DNA of 56,098 nt from Xylona heveae TC161 (taxonomy: Eukaryota > Ascomycota > Xylonomycetes > Xylonales > Xylonaceae), in contig NW_017264208.1 of assembly GCF_001619985.1 (NCBI RefSeq), positions 296,351 through 352,448 on the forward strand, given 5' to 3'. The position numbers were made by a program, and so were the translations under genes. The notes below the pieces were generated by a model. It had not been told where the DNA came from, did no database searches, and saw only the letters and a program-made list of their open reading frames with translations. Below are positions 11,471 through 22,960 of the stretch, in pieces (positions within the stretch are counted from its first letter, which is position 1; the number at the start of each line of letters is the position of its first letter).

Positions 11471-11567
11471 GTCGCGATGCCAGAGTGGTTAATGGGTCAG
11501 ACTTGAATTATAAGCATTCTGATATCTGATGGCTTCGGCCTCGCAAGTTCGAATCTTGTTCGCGACG
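11471..11567 (+). tRNA. tRNA-Ser(UGA), intron-containing
   Basis: The acceptor strands GTCGCGA (11471-11477) and TCGCGAC (11560-11566) pair perfectly and are followed by discriminator G, as expected for serine. The A box (ATGCCAGAGTGG) and B box (GTTCGAATC) are good. The anticodon stem TCAGA (11497-11501) pairs with TCTGA (11525-11529) around CT-TGA-A, giving anticodon UGA for UCA codons. A 16-nt intron (about 11508-11523) sits one base 3' of the anticodon, the standard place. The long variable arm (GGC-TTCG-GCC) marks a class II tRNA. A T run from 11570 serves as the RNA polymerase III terminator. Confidence 0.9.
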
Positions 11568-11856
11568 AATTTTTTTGCAACCCCCAACTCCTTTTTTTTT
11601 TGTCAATTTTAGTAACTCTCTCTATTTTGGGCCATGGATGTTTGCCAGTTGCTCTGTTTTATTCCTCAATAATCCTAGCAAGTCACTCGTTGTCAGGGTT
11701 GTTATAAGCTACGTTAGGTACCAATGTATCTCCAACCCATCACCATCCTGAGAACACTCCGGGAAGCGTTACTTAGAATTTGGTAGTTAATTGCTCACTC
11801 CGGGGAACATTCGAGTAAAACCTCAATTTAAAACTCAAACCACGATAGTATCGAGA
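11568..11856. terminator. Pol III T-runs after the tRNA, then upstream region of the MBL gene
   Basis: The T7 run at 11570-11576 and the T10 run near 11591-11600 can end tRNA transcription. The remainder, to 11856, should hold the promoter and leader of the LACTB2-like gene. Nothing else was recognised. Confidence 0.55.
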
Positions 11857-12897
11857 ATGGCTTCGAATTTGATCACTCTACCCGACATTCAGAGGCTCAG
11901 CAATCGAGTCATCCGAATCCTTGGAGCCAATCCGGGCAAAGTATGTTCGTATGATTCGCAAACAAATTGTGAGCTCTTACTTACTTATTTAGTTTACACT
12001 CCAAGGTACGGCGTCTTCAAAATTGTATTGCAGTTTCCCGAGGACAGATGTATTAGTAGCGCAATACTTTTATGCCACAAAGCCTGATTTATCACGAAGC
12101 CAAATAAGAATGACTGCTGAAGAAAAATGCCTCTAGGAACTAATACTTACTTGGTGGGCACTGGTGCCCGCAGGTGGTTAATCGATACTGGGGAAGGCAC
12201 AACCAAATGGTTCGACCTACTTAAACATGTTCTTACATCCGAGAGAGCAACAGTGGAGGCTGCTATCCTGACGCATTGGCATCGTGACCATGTGGGGGGA
12301 GTTTCTGACTTGATTTCTTTATCCCCTGACGTTAAGGTTTACAAACATCAACCAGGCCCAAGAGAGCTTGATGTGGAGGATAACCAGACGTTTAATCTGG
12401 AAGGCGCTACTCTTCGTGTAGTGCTCTCCCCCGGGCACACCACAGACCATGTGGCTGTTGTTCTCGAGGAAGAGAAGGCGATTTTCACTGGCGATAGCGT
12501 ACTGGGACATGGAACAGCGGTTTTTGAAGAACTAGGCACTTATCTCTTGAGCCTTCAGAAAATGAGTAACCAATTCTGCAATAGGGCGTATCCTGGACAT
12601 GGTGATATCATCGAAGATTGCCGAGCACGTATTGCTGAATATATACAGCATAGATATCAACGGGAACACCAAGTCATTGAGATCCTTTCTTCAGCCCCCG
12701 GAAACGAATTTTGGAGTCCTGAGCAGATTGTTAAAATTATCTACAAAGATGTCCCAAACAATCTTCACCTGGCTGCGGAGCGCGGCGTGCTGCTGATTCT
12801 AAAGAAACTGGAACTTGACGGCATCGCTGTCAAAGAAAGCTCTACTAATCGATGGCGATATCAAAACACCAAATTATCGCCTCAAACGGAGGTCTGA
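11857..12897 (+). CDS. LACTB2-like metallo-beta-lactamase-fold hydrolase, three exons with a 13-nt microexon
   Basis: This is an MBL-fold hydrolase like animal LACTB2 (a mitochondrial endoribonuclease) and its fungal relatives; the substrate here is not known. Exons are 11857-11940, 11993-12005 and 12137-12897, giving 285 residues. The 13-nt exon 2 encodes FTLQ plus the first base of the next glycine, restoring the family motif NPGKFTLQGTNTYLVGTG. Without it the conserved strand is lost. The zinc motif HWHRDH gives His79, His81, Asp83 and His84. Further ligands are the FTGDS aspartate and the YPGHG histidine. A winged-helix-like C-terminal domain follows. The exon 1 start MASNLITLPDIQRLS fits the family. 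Gene order is divergent from UBP8, with the tRNA in between. Confidence 0.9.
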
Positions 12898-13443
12898 TAT
12901 CTTCGCTTCCTACCATTTTGCTCGGACGCTCCAGTTTGGAAACACTCGAGACTCGTCGTCCTTCCTTTCCCGTCTTTTGAATTAGGCGAAGCGGCCGACG
13001 CTTCCAAGTTTGACAGCACAACTATTACTGGAGACAGCTTTCATGGTTTTATAACTTGGTGCAAGACATCACTCGGAGTTCAATCCGGACTTATATATAG
13101 GGGTAGCGCTTCAAAAAACATCATAAGTCCAAATCAAAAACGTTGCAAACTGGAAATAATGTTGATATCGATGCTAGTTTCGCTGCTCGAACTTCGACTA
13201 TGAAAAACATATAAAGGGCCAGAAATAAGAGAATTAGTCTGAATTGGACTTTGCAAGAATGACAGAACAGTATGTTTAGTTTAAAATTTGCCAGATTTAC
13301 CATTTTTCGTTGACGTCATTACCATTTGAAACGAAAAATTCAGAAATTACCAAATCTAAATGAACGTTCGATCGTATGTTTGACTGGGGATGAAGAAGCG
13401 ATCTGGGAATCCGAAAGTTTCATGGAATAGCCTCCAGACCTAG
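12898..13443. other. Convergent intergenic region, no gene seen
   Basis: Lies between the 3' ends of the MBL gene (plus) and the complex I subunit gene (minus). No coding or RNA signal was recognised. Confidence 0.5.
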
Positions 13444-15119
13444 CTACTGATCATCAATCACATGCAAAAATTTCTTTTCCTCTCGTCTTTCGCGTTCAGT
13501 TTGCGGTGGAAGGTCATAGAAAGCAGAGCTTCGATATCCTTGCTTTAAATCAGATATGTCAGCAAACTTAGAATAATGTCTACAGCAAGACAAAATTCTC
13601 GGAGCTCACCAGATATTGAAACATCAAATCCTTGATCTCAGCTGGATCTATACCAAGATCCTCGAAAGTTTTGGCCTTGCGATCTATGCTTTGATCGATG
13701 AATTCTCTCTCGACTTCATCGGCAGAGAGCGTCGACCACCACAAGATCTTGTTGAGAAGATTTGCAGCAGGCTTAAGGACAGCTTTTGGAAGGTTGATAT
13801 GGCGACGGTGCTTGATAATTTCTTTATCGACCATCTCAGCAATATCAGCCATAGAGTAATTCTGAGGACCATAGAGTTCATATGTTTGAGATGCAGTATT
13901 GTCATCGTGCATCATGAGCTCAAGAGCATGCCCGACGTCATTTGCCTAGGTGCATTGTATGAGTAAACGAAATCCCGGAATTGCTTATGCTCCTTCCAAT
14001 GGCTTACATGCACCGGCCAAAATCTTTCCTGCATATGATTTGCAGTAAAAAGATTAGTGATTCCAGCAAGTCGATGCAATAGGCGATCCTCAAATCCGAA
14101 CAACGGCGCAGGGCGAACAATAGTAGTTTCCGGGAAAATATTGCGAACAACTTCCTCACCAAGCGCCTTTTGAGCATTAAATTAGCCCTGACGTGGTGAG
14201 TATCAAAGCAAAATTTACCTTAGTACGGAAGAACTCAGACGAGGATCCCAGGTCCGCATTATATGAAGAGACATGAATGAATCTATCCACGTCATACTTG
14301 GCCACAGCTTCCGCAATTCGTTCAGGGCCGTCCACATGCACATCTTGAAGCGTAAAATTCCTATGAATATTTAGCGTCATTATAACATGTGGATAAACGA
14401 CAATAGAAAGCGTAGCACATACTTAGTAGGATACATCCTCCCAATCAAATTGTACACAATGTCTGAATGCCGGACACTTTGTTCTATTGACTCGGTGTTC
14501 CGAAGATCGAATTCCTTAAAGAAGATATCGTCAGAATTAATCATCAAGGATTGGAAGAAACTCAAAAGAATGCTTCAGACCATGAATACAACCCTTCCGA
14601 GATCCCCAGTTACTTTGAGGTGGCGCTTAGCCATCTCCTCCCGATAAGGGATGACCACGGTGCAGCCTTGACGAGCTGCAAAGTGGTTCCGTTCGCGTCA
14701 GATACAGCATTGAAGCTCTGAGACAGAAAGCTTACCAAGTCGATTGACAATGTATCGCCCGAGGAACCCAGTAGCGCCAAATACGGTGGCAGTATGGCCT
14801 TATGGGGTAGGTCAGAGTCATAATTCAGGAGCGCGCTGCAAAGCAATACCTCCAAGGGAAGACCTTTAATTCGTGTTAATCAAACAGGTTGCGTTGAGAT
14901 GAAAATACCCTCGTTCTCTACTTGCCTTCCGCCCTGCACTTTAATAATGGGTTTGCCTGTCCGTGTGACGGCAACATCTTGAAGTCCGCGTCGATAGGAG
15001 AAGCGTGTATGGCACGTGCCTGGTACCCATCTAGGGATAGAAATTCTGGACGCTGGTGTGGCCATTGTGGCTCTTGGCAGAATTGATGCCATATCTCGAA
15101 CCAACGAATGAATAGACAA
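13444..15119 (-). CDS. nuo40: NADH:ubiquinone oxidoreductase 40-kDa subunit (NDUFA9 type), nine exons
   Basis: This is an accessory subunit of mitochondrial complex I with an SDR-type Rossmann fold; it sits at the junction of the peripheral and membrane arms. Exons on the minus strand are 15119-14926, 14863-14850, 14798-14736, 14675-14581, 14514-14423, 14360-14219, 14166-14008, 13945-13610 and 13542-13444, giving 397 residues from the ATG at 15119; the ATG at 15092 is equally possible. The basic, serine- and arginine-rich N-terminus looks like a mitochondrial presequence. The nucleotide-binding motif FGATGFLGRY, then EFDLRNTESIEQSVRHSD, VSSYNAD, VRPAPLFGFEDRLLH and QERFWPVH match the family. 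Intron 1 has a GC donor (AAG|GCAAGT), exon 2 is only 14 nt, and together they restore GGRSSLGGHTATVFG. Intron 4 has a weak donor (GTCTGA). It diverges from RPN9 with 233 bp between start codons. Confidence 0.9.
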
Positions 15120-15352
15120 GCGGAATGTGGAGGTGAGGCAGTCTGGGGGAGCTTGTTGAATGGGGACGCCCCAAACGGCAAGTACCGATCGATCCCGAAG
15201 TTCACCCAGCGACTACGAAATCGCTGACGCTCATCTTAACCTCTTGGTCCAACTACGAACTTATACCTTGAATTCATCCATAGATGACGGCGGCTTGACG
15301 CGATCCAACATCACTTTCACTCAGATTCATTGCAATTACAGTTGATTTACGC

Positions 15353-16619
15353 ATGGATCTAGACACTATTCCCAATTTTCTCGCGGACCAACGCGATGCT
15401 GCGCCAGCCGACCTTCAGCATCTTTTCGTATCTTTTGAGGACTTCTGGGAAAGACGGCTATGGCATCAGCTAACGGATGTGCTTCTTGAGTATTTTCATC
15501 ACTCAGAAAGTGGTCCGCAGCGCATAACGATTTATAAGACCTTTGTCCTGAGCTTTGGCGATAAGATTAACCAGTTGAAACTGGTAATCCTTGGATTGAA
15601 AGCTGCAGCACAATATAAAGGTGATTTCTAGCTTCCACCTCCTGTAAACTTACGCCATCATGCTTACGAAAATATCAATTTTAGATAACCAGGAACGCCT
15701 CAAGTTTCTAAAATCCCTTGCTGATAAAGTGAACAAACCGTCGTCCCAAGACGCCTGGGTGTACGCTACTGCAGCTGTCGCACGCGTAAAGCTCGAGCTC
15801 TCAGACTATGAGGGCGCTCGCAAAGAGCTGGATAGCGCAGAGCGTGCTTTGGATTCTTTTGACTCTGTGGAGACAGTCGTTCATGCCTCTTTCTATCAAG
15901 TCAATGCGGACTTTTACCACGTAAGTATAGCTCAAGGATTGCCCTGTGTTGCGAGAAAAGATGTTAATAGATCCCAGGCCAAGATGGAATTCGCCTCATA
16001 CTACAAAAACGCGCTTCTTTATCTCGCCTGTATAAACATATCGGATCTCACATCGCCTGGGCGGGAAACTAGAGCTTATGACCTAAGCATTGCAGCACTT
16101 GTTTCCGATGACATATATAACTTCGGTGAACTGCTTCTCCACCCTATTTTAGATTCTCTGTCGAATAGCCAACACTCATGGCTTCGTGAATTGTTATTCG
16201 CGTTTAACGGTGGAGACTTGGCTGCCTATGATGTTCTTGCAGGAAACATGTCAAAGAACAAGCTTCTTCATGATCATCAGGAGTTTCTCTACAAGAAAAT
16301 ATCGCTTTCTGCCTTGACTGAAGCTGTATTTCGCCGGCCTCCTCATGATCGTACAATGACATTTGCATCCATCTCGAAGGAGACCAAAGTTCAACCTGAT
16401 GAAATTGAACATTTGGTCATGAAAGCTCTTAGCCTCGGTCTGTTGCGTGGGTCCATAGACCAAGTCTCCCAGATGGCGCGGATAAATTGGGTCCAGCCCA
16501 AAGTATTGGACATGAAACAGATTGACAATATGAGAGCGCGACTCAAGGACTGGGACGCCGGCGTCAACCAGCTTGGTAATTGGATCGAAGGCGTAGGGAA
16601 GGACGTGTGGGCTGCTTAA
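15353..16619 (+). CDS. RPN9: 26S proteasome regulatory subunit Rpn9, three exons
   Basis: Rpn9 (PSMD13) is a PCI-domain subunit of the 19S lid. Exons are 15353-15620, 15685-15920 and 15978-16619, giving 381 residues. Conserved family stretches include FEDFWERRLWHQLTD, DSFDSVETVVHASFY, FASYYKNALLYLACI and, in the C-terminal PCI winged helix, FASISKETKVQPDEIEHLVMKAL. Residues about 270-350 are the winged-helix part that packs in the lid. Introns are GT-AG. The second ends at ATCCCAG rather than the nearer AATAG, because only that keeps frame. The shared 233-bp upstream region with the complex I subunit is likely a bidirectional promoter. Confidence 0.95.
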
Positions 16620-16956
16620 ATGCAAGGATATTGGTCGCTAATTCTCAGTCTATCGGGATGCAGATCCATTCAAGTACAAGTTGAAGACAACATTATGATA
16701 GGTAGCTCTATCTAGCAATGGTATCTGAATTTCGGATAGAATCTGCAAAACATTCTGCCAATTAACACGTCTGAAATCGTCGTCTGTAACTCAATTATTC
16801 TTCTTGCCGAAGGGACATGCAGCATCACGTGGCTTTGACATCTAAGATGATTTCTGCGTAATATGCTATCACTTCGCCAGCAACTGTGCAGCTGTACTTT
16901 AACTTTATCCTGCATAGATAGCACCTCCAACTCAGGTTTGTCACAAATCTTTTTTA
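16620..16956. other. Convergent intergenic region, no gene seen
   Basis: 3' ends of RPN9 (plus) and GAA1 (minus) face each other here. No further signal was recognised. Confidence 0.5.
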
Positions 16957-18924
16957 TCAACAATGCCACAGGACAGCACTGATGAGCCAAGCTGGCCACC
17001 AAAGACACCAAAAAACAACCTGTGTCCACATACCCCAGATATTCCAACCGAATGATGCTTTTTCAAGGATGTTTTCAAGTCGATAATTCCAGTAGCGTCC
17101 GGCAAAAAGAACAATAGTCGACGGTGAAAATGCGTAGAGGATGAGGCAAGAGATCAGTTTCGCTGGAGTTGATATGATACCGGGGCCGATAAAGGCTAAA
17201 GGAGTTGCCAGAAGTCCTATAAGTAAGGAAAGGGAAAAGTTGAGCGTGGCGAGAGCGGAAAGGCACATTCCTACGAAGAGTAGGGAGAAGGACTTTATCA
17301 TGAGGATCTGGCTTTCTTTTGGGAGGAAGAGTCGTTTGAGTGCTGTTGCAATACATTGTGGCGCTATTAGGTTGAATCCACACAAAATTGCAAATGCCAA
17401 CAAAAGAGACTACCGCTATGTTTAGTAGACAAGGCTAGAAAACACAACGAACTTGAACATACCGACTGTGAAGAATGATTGAAGACAAAGAGCGGAGCAA
17501 ACCCCAGAAAATGCACGGCCCCGACGAACAGTAGAGGCAAAAATAACCTTCTTTTGGGTACAACGATTGAAGAATTCGGAACGAGAGCAAGCATGGTATC
17601 TTGCTTGACAAATTCTACACCCTCAGGACGATCTTTAATAAGGTTGCATTTGTCTGAAGCGCAGGAAGTTCGGCCACTCTGGATCCACAAAGCAATGGCC
17701 ATTATTGTGAAGCTAATCGCGACCAACATCGCACTTGGAAGATAAGTCCCAATGCTTACGAAACGATTGGGTTGCATGAGCAGATAGAAGAAAAAACTCT
17801 GGTGGAAATGTTCCAATAGGTTGTTGAGGCTCCTGAAAATGCTTTCCACAGTTCGACCCATGGCCATTTCATCATGCCAACCTTCGCCGACTGCGTGAAG
17901 AGTAACTGCATCGACATGGTAAGGAATAAAGCCGCTATGTGGACCAGACGCGTGACCCAGTCCTTGATTGAGCATTCCACGAAGCATAGTCTGCAGCCTT
18001 GATTTGTAATTGTCATCGTGCTTCCACATCTGCTGCAAGGTAGTTTTGATACCCATTTGTCCGCTTGCGATTGAAACCACTGTGTTGAAAAGATCAAGAT
18101 TTGGCAGTTGACCGTTGATCCCATCATAAATAACGTGCAAAGAATCGAATCGATATGGCTGAGCATAATCTAGGGCAATGACCCCCTGCAATGCTCCGCT
18201 TTTGAGGGATAGGGAAGCTGCTGAGACAGTGGAATGTGCATCGTGGTAAGCATCAGCCCAAGCCTGGGGTCCGGCAGTACTGTCAGCTGCCACCAAAAAT
18301 ATTATATCCTTTGACCATAAAGACCATCCTTGCATTCAATTAGTACATTATTCCATCATGTGGCAGCTTAGGGGCCAACTTCTGAAGTATCGTGCCAAGG
18401 TGAGCACAAGTGCAACCCCATTTACATTAACCCGCCCATCAAGGCTTTTCCATGCACCAACTAAGACTATCGCCTCAGTCGCATCGCCACGAGGAGCAGG
18501 AAGTATGGAATATACGTTCTCGCCAGAAGTATTCTTCCCTGAGAAGGTGTAGCGATACTCCTGCCGCGCAGCCTTGAGCCCGGTCGATTCGAAAATTCCA
18601 GATATCTTTTGTGGGATTCTAGCTTCAAGATTAATACGATGAAGTAAGGCACCCGTAAAAAATATAAAATATGACATGAACATACAGATCGTTATCTTCT
18701 CGGGTCATGGCTTCGACTTCAGCACGATAAGCTTTGAAAATGTGATGCTCACTTCCTCCAAAATATGTGTGTACTTGGCCGGGCAACAACGCGTTTTCCG
18801 AAATATAGGTCTGACGGGAATAATCGTTCAGTGGTAAGAGGAATAACCAGATCACGCCAACTACAATGCAGAAGATAGAGAGATAGGGCGGCACAGCTAG
18901 GATTCGTCGATGATGCTGGAGCAT
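16957..18924 (-). CDS. GAA1: GPI transamidase subunit Gaa1, four exons
   Basis: Gaa1 is an ER membrane subunit of the GPI transamidase, which attaches GPI anchors to secretory proteins. Exons on the minus strand are 18924-18686, 18618-18380, 18328-17463 and 17409-16957, giving 598 residues. After a short cytosolic tail there is one membrane span (residues about 12-33), then the large luminal peptidase-like domain (NALLPGQVHTYFGGSEHH, IVLVGAWKS, WSLWSKDIIFLVAAD, ALDYAQPY), then several membrane spans ending in WPAWLISAVLWHC. Intron 2 has a weak donor (GTTGGC) but a perfect TACTAAT branch site. Intron 3 ends at GCGGTAG, the only acceptor giving an open frame. One client of this enzyme, the GH72 protein, is encoded about 10 kb downstream. 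Confidence 0.92.
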
Positions 18925-19940
18925 AAGTCCAGCGGCTTTGGCAAGTCAGCGGCAGGCGCATATATCGGAGAGAATGACTTGCAGATTAATGCCATTTTGA
19001 CTTCAATTTTTGTGCACTCGGCATAGCATGGCTCTCGCAAACAATCGCGCCATATGTTGCCAAGTTTGACTCAGGGTATATTTGGATCAATTCAGAAAGA
19101 CGAAAAGTCGCGTTAGGATGTTAGTAAAGCGGGTGATTTAGCCGCGGCGCGCGAGACTAGAGGAAATTGAACATCATTTCCGCAGTGACAGGACGAACTT
19201 TTAAAGGAAGAAGCGAACTGTAGTTTGAGTGGGCTTGGTGGCACGTTCAGCCTACCCTTAGCCGCTTTGGAGGTAAAGGAGCCGCCATCCTTGCATGAGT
19301 GCCTCAGCCACCAGATTTATCATTCAATCATGCATCCATTCATTCATTCATCCATTTGTTTTCTCAACTTTTGGGTGGTTTATTGTTTTTGGCCACAATT
19401 AATTGGTTGCTCTCGCCCAGCTTGCCACTACCCTGTTCTAATTATTCCAAAGGCCTTTCTTCCCCAAGTCATCCGCGCACATATACATTCGACCTTCCAT
19501 CCTATGAAGATGGTATTCGCCATCTTCTGAACCTATTCTCTTCCCTGAATCATTTCCTCTATTCAAACTCACCGCACGACTATACCCATATCATCCAGCC
19601 CGGCCTTGCACTCACTCCCGGCATTGACACATAAACCGCTTAAATCTGATGGTGATATTTGATTCAGATGGCAGATTTTAGGCCCCCACATACTAAAGTG
19701 CAAAGTGTTTCAGGAAGTCACACGGATGGAAAGTTATGTGAAACAATAATTAGGCGGACGCTCTCTCAATAAAATATAGTACCAATAAAATATATGCAAA
19801 CAAACTAGAAGAGCCTCGCTCGTTACAAAACCCATCAACTTCCAAACAACCATTCCAACCCTTTGATTATCATGACAGTTTGTGCGAAGACTGGCAAATA
19901 CTGTCGTGTCCTCCGAGCCTTGACCGGGAGCAGACATAAA
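18925..19940. other. Intergenic region upstream of GAA1 and downstream of aconitase
   Basis: Two overlapping reading frames of about 100 codons occur on the plus strand near 19225-19634, but they are proline- and serine-rich, lack family resemblance and contain a CATT/CATC simple repeat (about 19320-19355). I do not call a gene. Confidence 0.45.
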
Positions 19941-22900
19941 TTAAGATTGGTGCGCCTTGGCCATGGTGTTCAGCGCGCTGCCATCCTTGAACCACTCGAT
20001 CTGGGATTCGTTGAAGGTGTGTGAAAGCTTCGCTTCCCAAGTCTTTCCATCCTTGGGGTGCACCCTCAGAGTGATGGGCTTGCCAACAGCGAGTTCGGTG
20101 CAAAGAAGGTCAACCTTGTCATCCGGGTTGATCTTATCGTAATCGGCAGGGTCAGAGAATGTAAGAGGAAGCATTCCCTGCTTCTTCAAGTTCGTTTCAT
20201 GCTGAATTGAGCGTTAGCTTTGCCAGAAAGATTAGAACCATCAAATAAAAACTTACGATACGAGCGAAGCTTCTGGTGATGATGGCAAGACCGCCAAGGT
20301 GTCGTGGTTCGAGCGCCGCATGTTCGCGCGAGCTTCCTTCGCCGTAGTTCCAGTCGCCAATAACTACCCACTTGACTCCCCGCTTCTTGTAGTCTCTGGC
20401 AGTTGCAGGGACGGCATCGAATTCGCCAGTGGCGAAGTTCTGAACATTGTTTGCTTCGCCATTCGCAGCATTGACAGCACCAATCAGCATGTTGTTGGAG
20501 ATGTTATCAAGGTGACCGCGGTACTTGAGCCATGGGCCGGCCACTAAATTATCCTTTTAGCAAAGTTCCATCTTATCAGAAAGGAGTGCACTCACTTGAG
20601 ATATGATCGGTTGTAGTCTTTCCCTGAGCCTTGATCAAGATGGGAATATCAAGGGCATCATTGCCATCCCAGGCCTTAAAGGGAGAAAGGATCTGGAGGC
20701 GATCACTAGAAGGGGAGACAGCGACATTGATAGACTCGCGGTCTGCAGGAGGGGCCTGGTAAGTGTCTCGGCCCGGATCGTAACCCGATGCCGGTAAACC
20801 ATCACCCTGAGGAGGGGAGAGCAAGAAGTCGTTGCCATCCTTGTCCTTGAGAGTGTCGGTAAGGGGGTTAAATTTCAGGGTTCCAGCCAAGGTCATTGCA
20901 ACGACAAGGTCGGGAGAGGTAACAAAGGCATGGGTTGCAGGGTTGGCATCATTGCGACCAGTGAAATTTCGGTTGTAGGAGGAGATGATCGAGTTAGGCT
21001 CGCCCTTTTTCACGTCACGGCGATCCCACTGACCAATGCAGGGACCGCAAGCATTTGCCAGGACCATACCACCAAACTCCTCAAGAGTCTGAAGTTGACC
21101 GTCACGTTCAATAGTAGCACGAATCTGCTCAGATCCCGGAGTCACGGTGAAAGTAGACTTCGCTTTAACTCCGTGATTAAGTGCATCTCGAGCAATGGAC
21201 GCAGCACGGGACATGTCTTCATACGAAGAATTGGTGCACGAGCCAATCAGACCGACCTTCAACTCCTCAGGCCATTTGTTTGCGTCAACGGCCTCCTTGA
21301 ACTGGGAAATCGGGGTAGCCAAGTCAGGTGTGAACGGCCCGTTAATGTGGGGCTCAAGCTCAGAAAGGTTGATCTCAATGAGCTCGTCGTACTCAGCGCC
21401 ATCATCCTCGTGGAGCTCCTTGGCATAGACTCGAGCAAAGTCGCCAATTTCCTTGCGCTTCGTGGCAGCAAGATAATCGTACATGCGATCATTGAAAGGG
21501 AAGAGCGAAGTCGTGGCACCGATCTCGGCACCCATATTGCAAATAGTACCCATACCGGTGGAGGAGAGGGAGCTCACACCAGGACCGTGGTACTCAATAA
21601 TTGCGCCGGTACCGCCCTTGACGGTGAGGATACCAGCAACCTTAAGAATAACATCTAACAGAATACGTTAAAACTCATCTCATGGAACAGCTTCGCAATA
21701 AACCTAAAAAAAAGTACCCACCTTTGGGGGAAGTCCATCCAGACAGCTCGCCAGTCAAGCGGACGCCGATAACTTTGGGGGCCTTGAGCTCCCAGGGAAG
21801 GTTTGCCATAACGTCAACGGCATCGGCTCCGCCAACTCCGATGGCAGCCATGCCAAGACCACCAGCGTTAGGAGTGTGAGAGTCAGTGCCAATCATCAAA
21901 CCACCGGGGAAGGCGTAGTTTTCCAGCACAATCTGGTGGATAATACCAGATCCAGGCTTCCAGAAACCGATATCGTACTTCGCGCAAGAGCTGGACAAGA
22001 AGTCGTAAACCTCTTTGTTGATCTGTTGCGCCCTGGCAAGGTCTTTCTCGCCACCAACTTGAGCTTCAATCAAGTGATCGCAGTGCACGGTAGTGGGAGT
22101 CGCAACTGAGGGCATTCCGGCAGACATGAATTGAAGGATGGCCATTTGCGCTGTAGCATCCTGGCAAGCCACACGATCAGGGCGCAACTTGAGGTAGCTC
22201 TTGCCACGCTCGATCTCCTGGCCATGGGGATCATCAAGATGAGAGTAGAGAATTTTCTCAGCGTACGTGAGAGGCTTGTTCAGCCGGGATCTAACAATAG
22301 CCAGATTCTCTGACATTTTCCTATCGAATCGGTTAGCATAAACAAACTCAAGACGAAATAACCCCATAGAGTGGGAGAACTATGGCTGGCTCGGGCAAGG
22401 CAAGGTTCTTAGACCCATCCACCCAAGCCAGTGGTGCTTTGAAGGCTGGGCATACTTGTAGTTGATGTAATGGCCCTAGATCTCATTGATTAGCCTAATT
22501 GAAACAGTCTCACACATTATAGGATTATAAAAGGGGATGATGAGGAAAGAAGGGTCATTGGGTTGAAGAAAGACTTGCAAGGCGGGGGTCTGAGGAGTAT
22601 TACATACCTTTTCCCAATTGGTCATCTCGACCTTCTTATCGAGAGGGGAGTCGCTAACAGTAGCCAGAGATCGAGACCCGGTGAGCTGGAAACTTCAAGT
22701 CAGAAAAGACTCAATTATGAAGCGAAAAGTAATCTCGCAGCACTACTCTCGTGATGCTTCAAACAAAGGGAAGAAATAGCCCATACCATTCGGAGACTGG
22801 GAGTCTGCACCCAAGGAAAAATTAGCATTCAATTGCTTTCGCATGATATGATGGTGAAGCGCAGAATCCGAGTCCTGGAGAAAAGGAACGCTGAAACGGA

Positions 22901-22960
22901 TTTTGAGAGAATAAAACTCACCAGTCTCCCGACCCGGGCAATTTGCCTTGTCGAGATCAT
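19941..22960 (-). CDS. ACO1: Mitochondrial aconitase, eight exons
   Basis: Aconitase converts citrate to isocitrate in the TCA cycle using a 4Fe-4S cluster. Exons on the minus strand are 22960-22922, 22804-22787, 22685-22608, 22475-22456, 22320-21722, 21654-20596, 20543-20257 and 20201-19941, giving 786 residues. The N-terminus [13 protein letters not shown] is a mitochondrial presequence. Mature sequence starts near [16 protein letters not shown]. Cluster cysteines are seen in [10 protein letters not shown] and [35 protein letters not shown] and, in the swivel domain, [20 protein letters not shown] are family hallmarks. Four tiny 5' exons (39, 18, 78 and 20 nt) precede the main body. All junctions keep frame. 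The long 5' introns could carry regulatory sequence. Length is normal for the family. Confidence 0.97.

Noticed and set aside
19225-19634. Two overlapping plus-strand frames of about 100 codons
   Set aside because: They hold simple CATT-type repeats, lack family resemblance and sit between two minus-strand genes. Likely chance.
20930-21658. Long plus-strand frame (242 codons) opposite aconitase
   Set aside because: It is an antisense shadow of the aconitase coding sequence, created by its codon bias.
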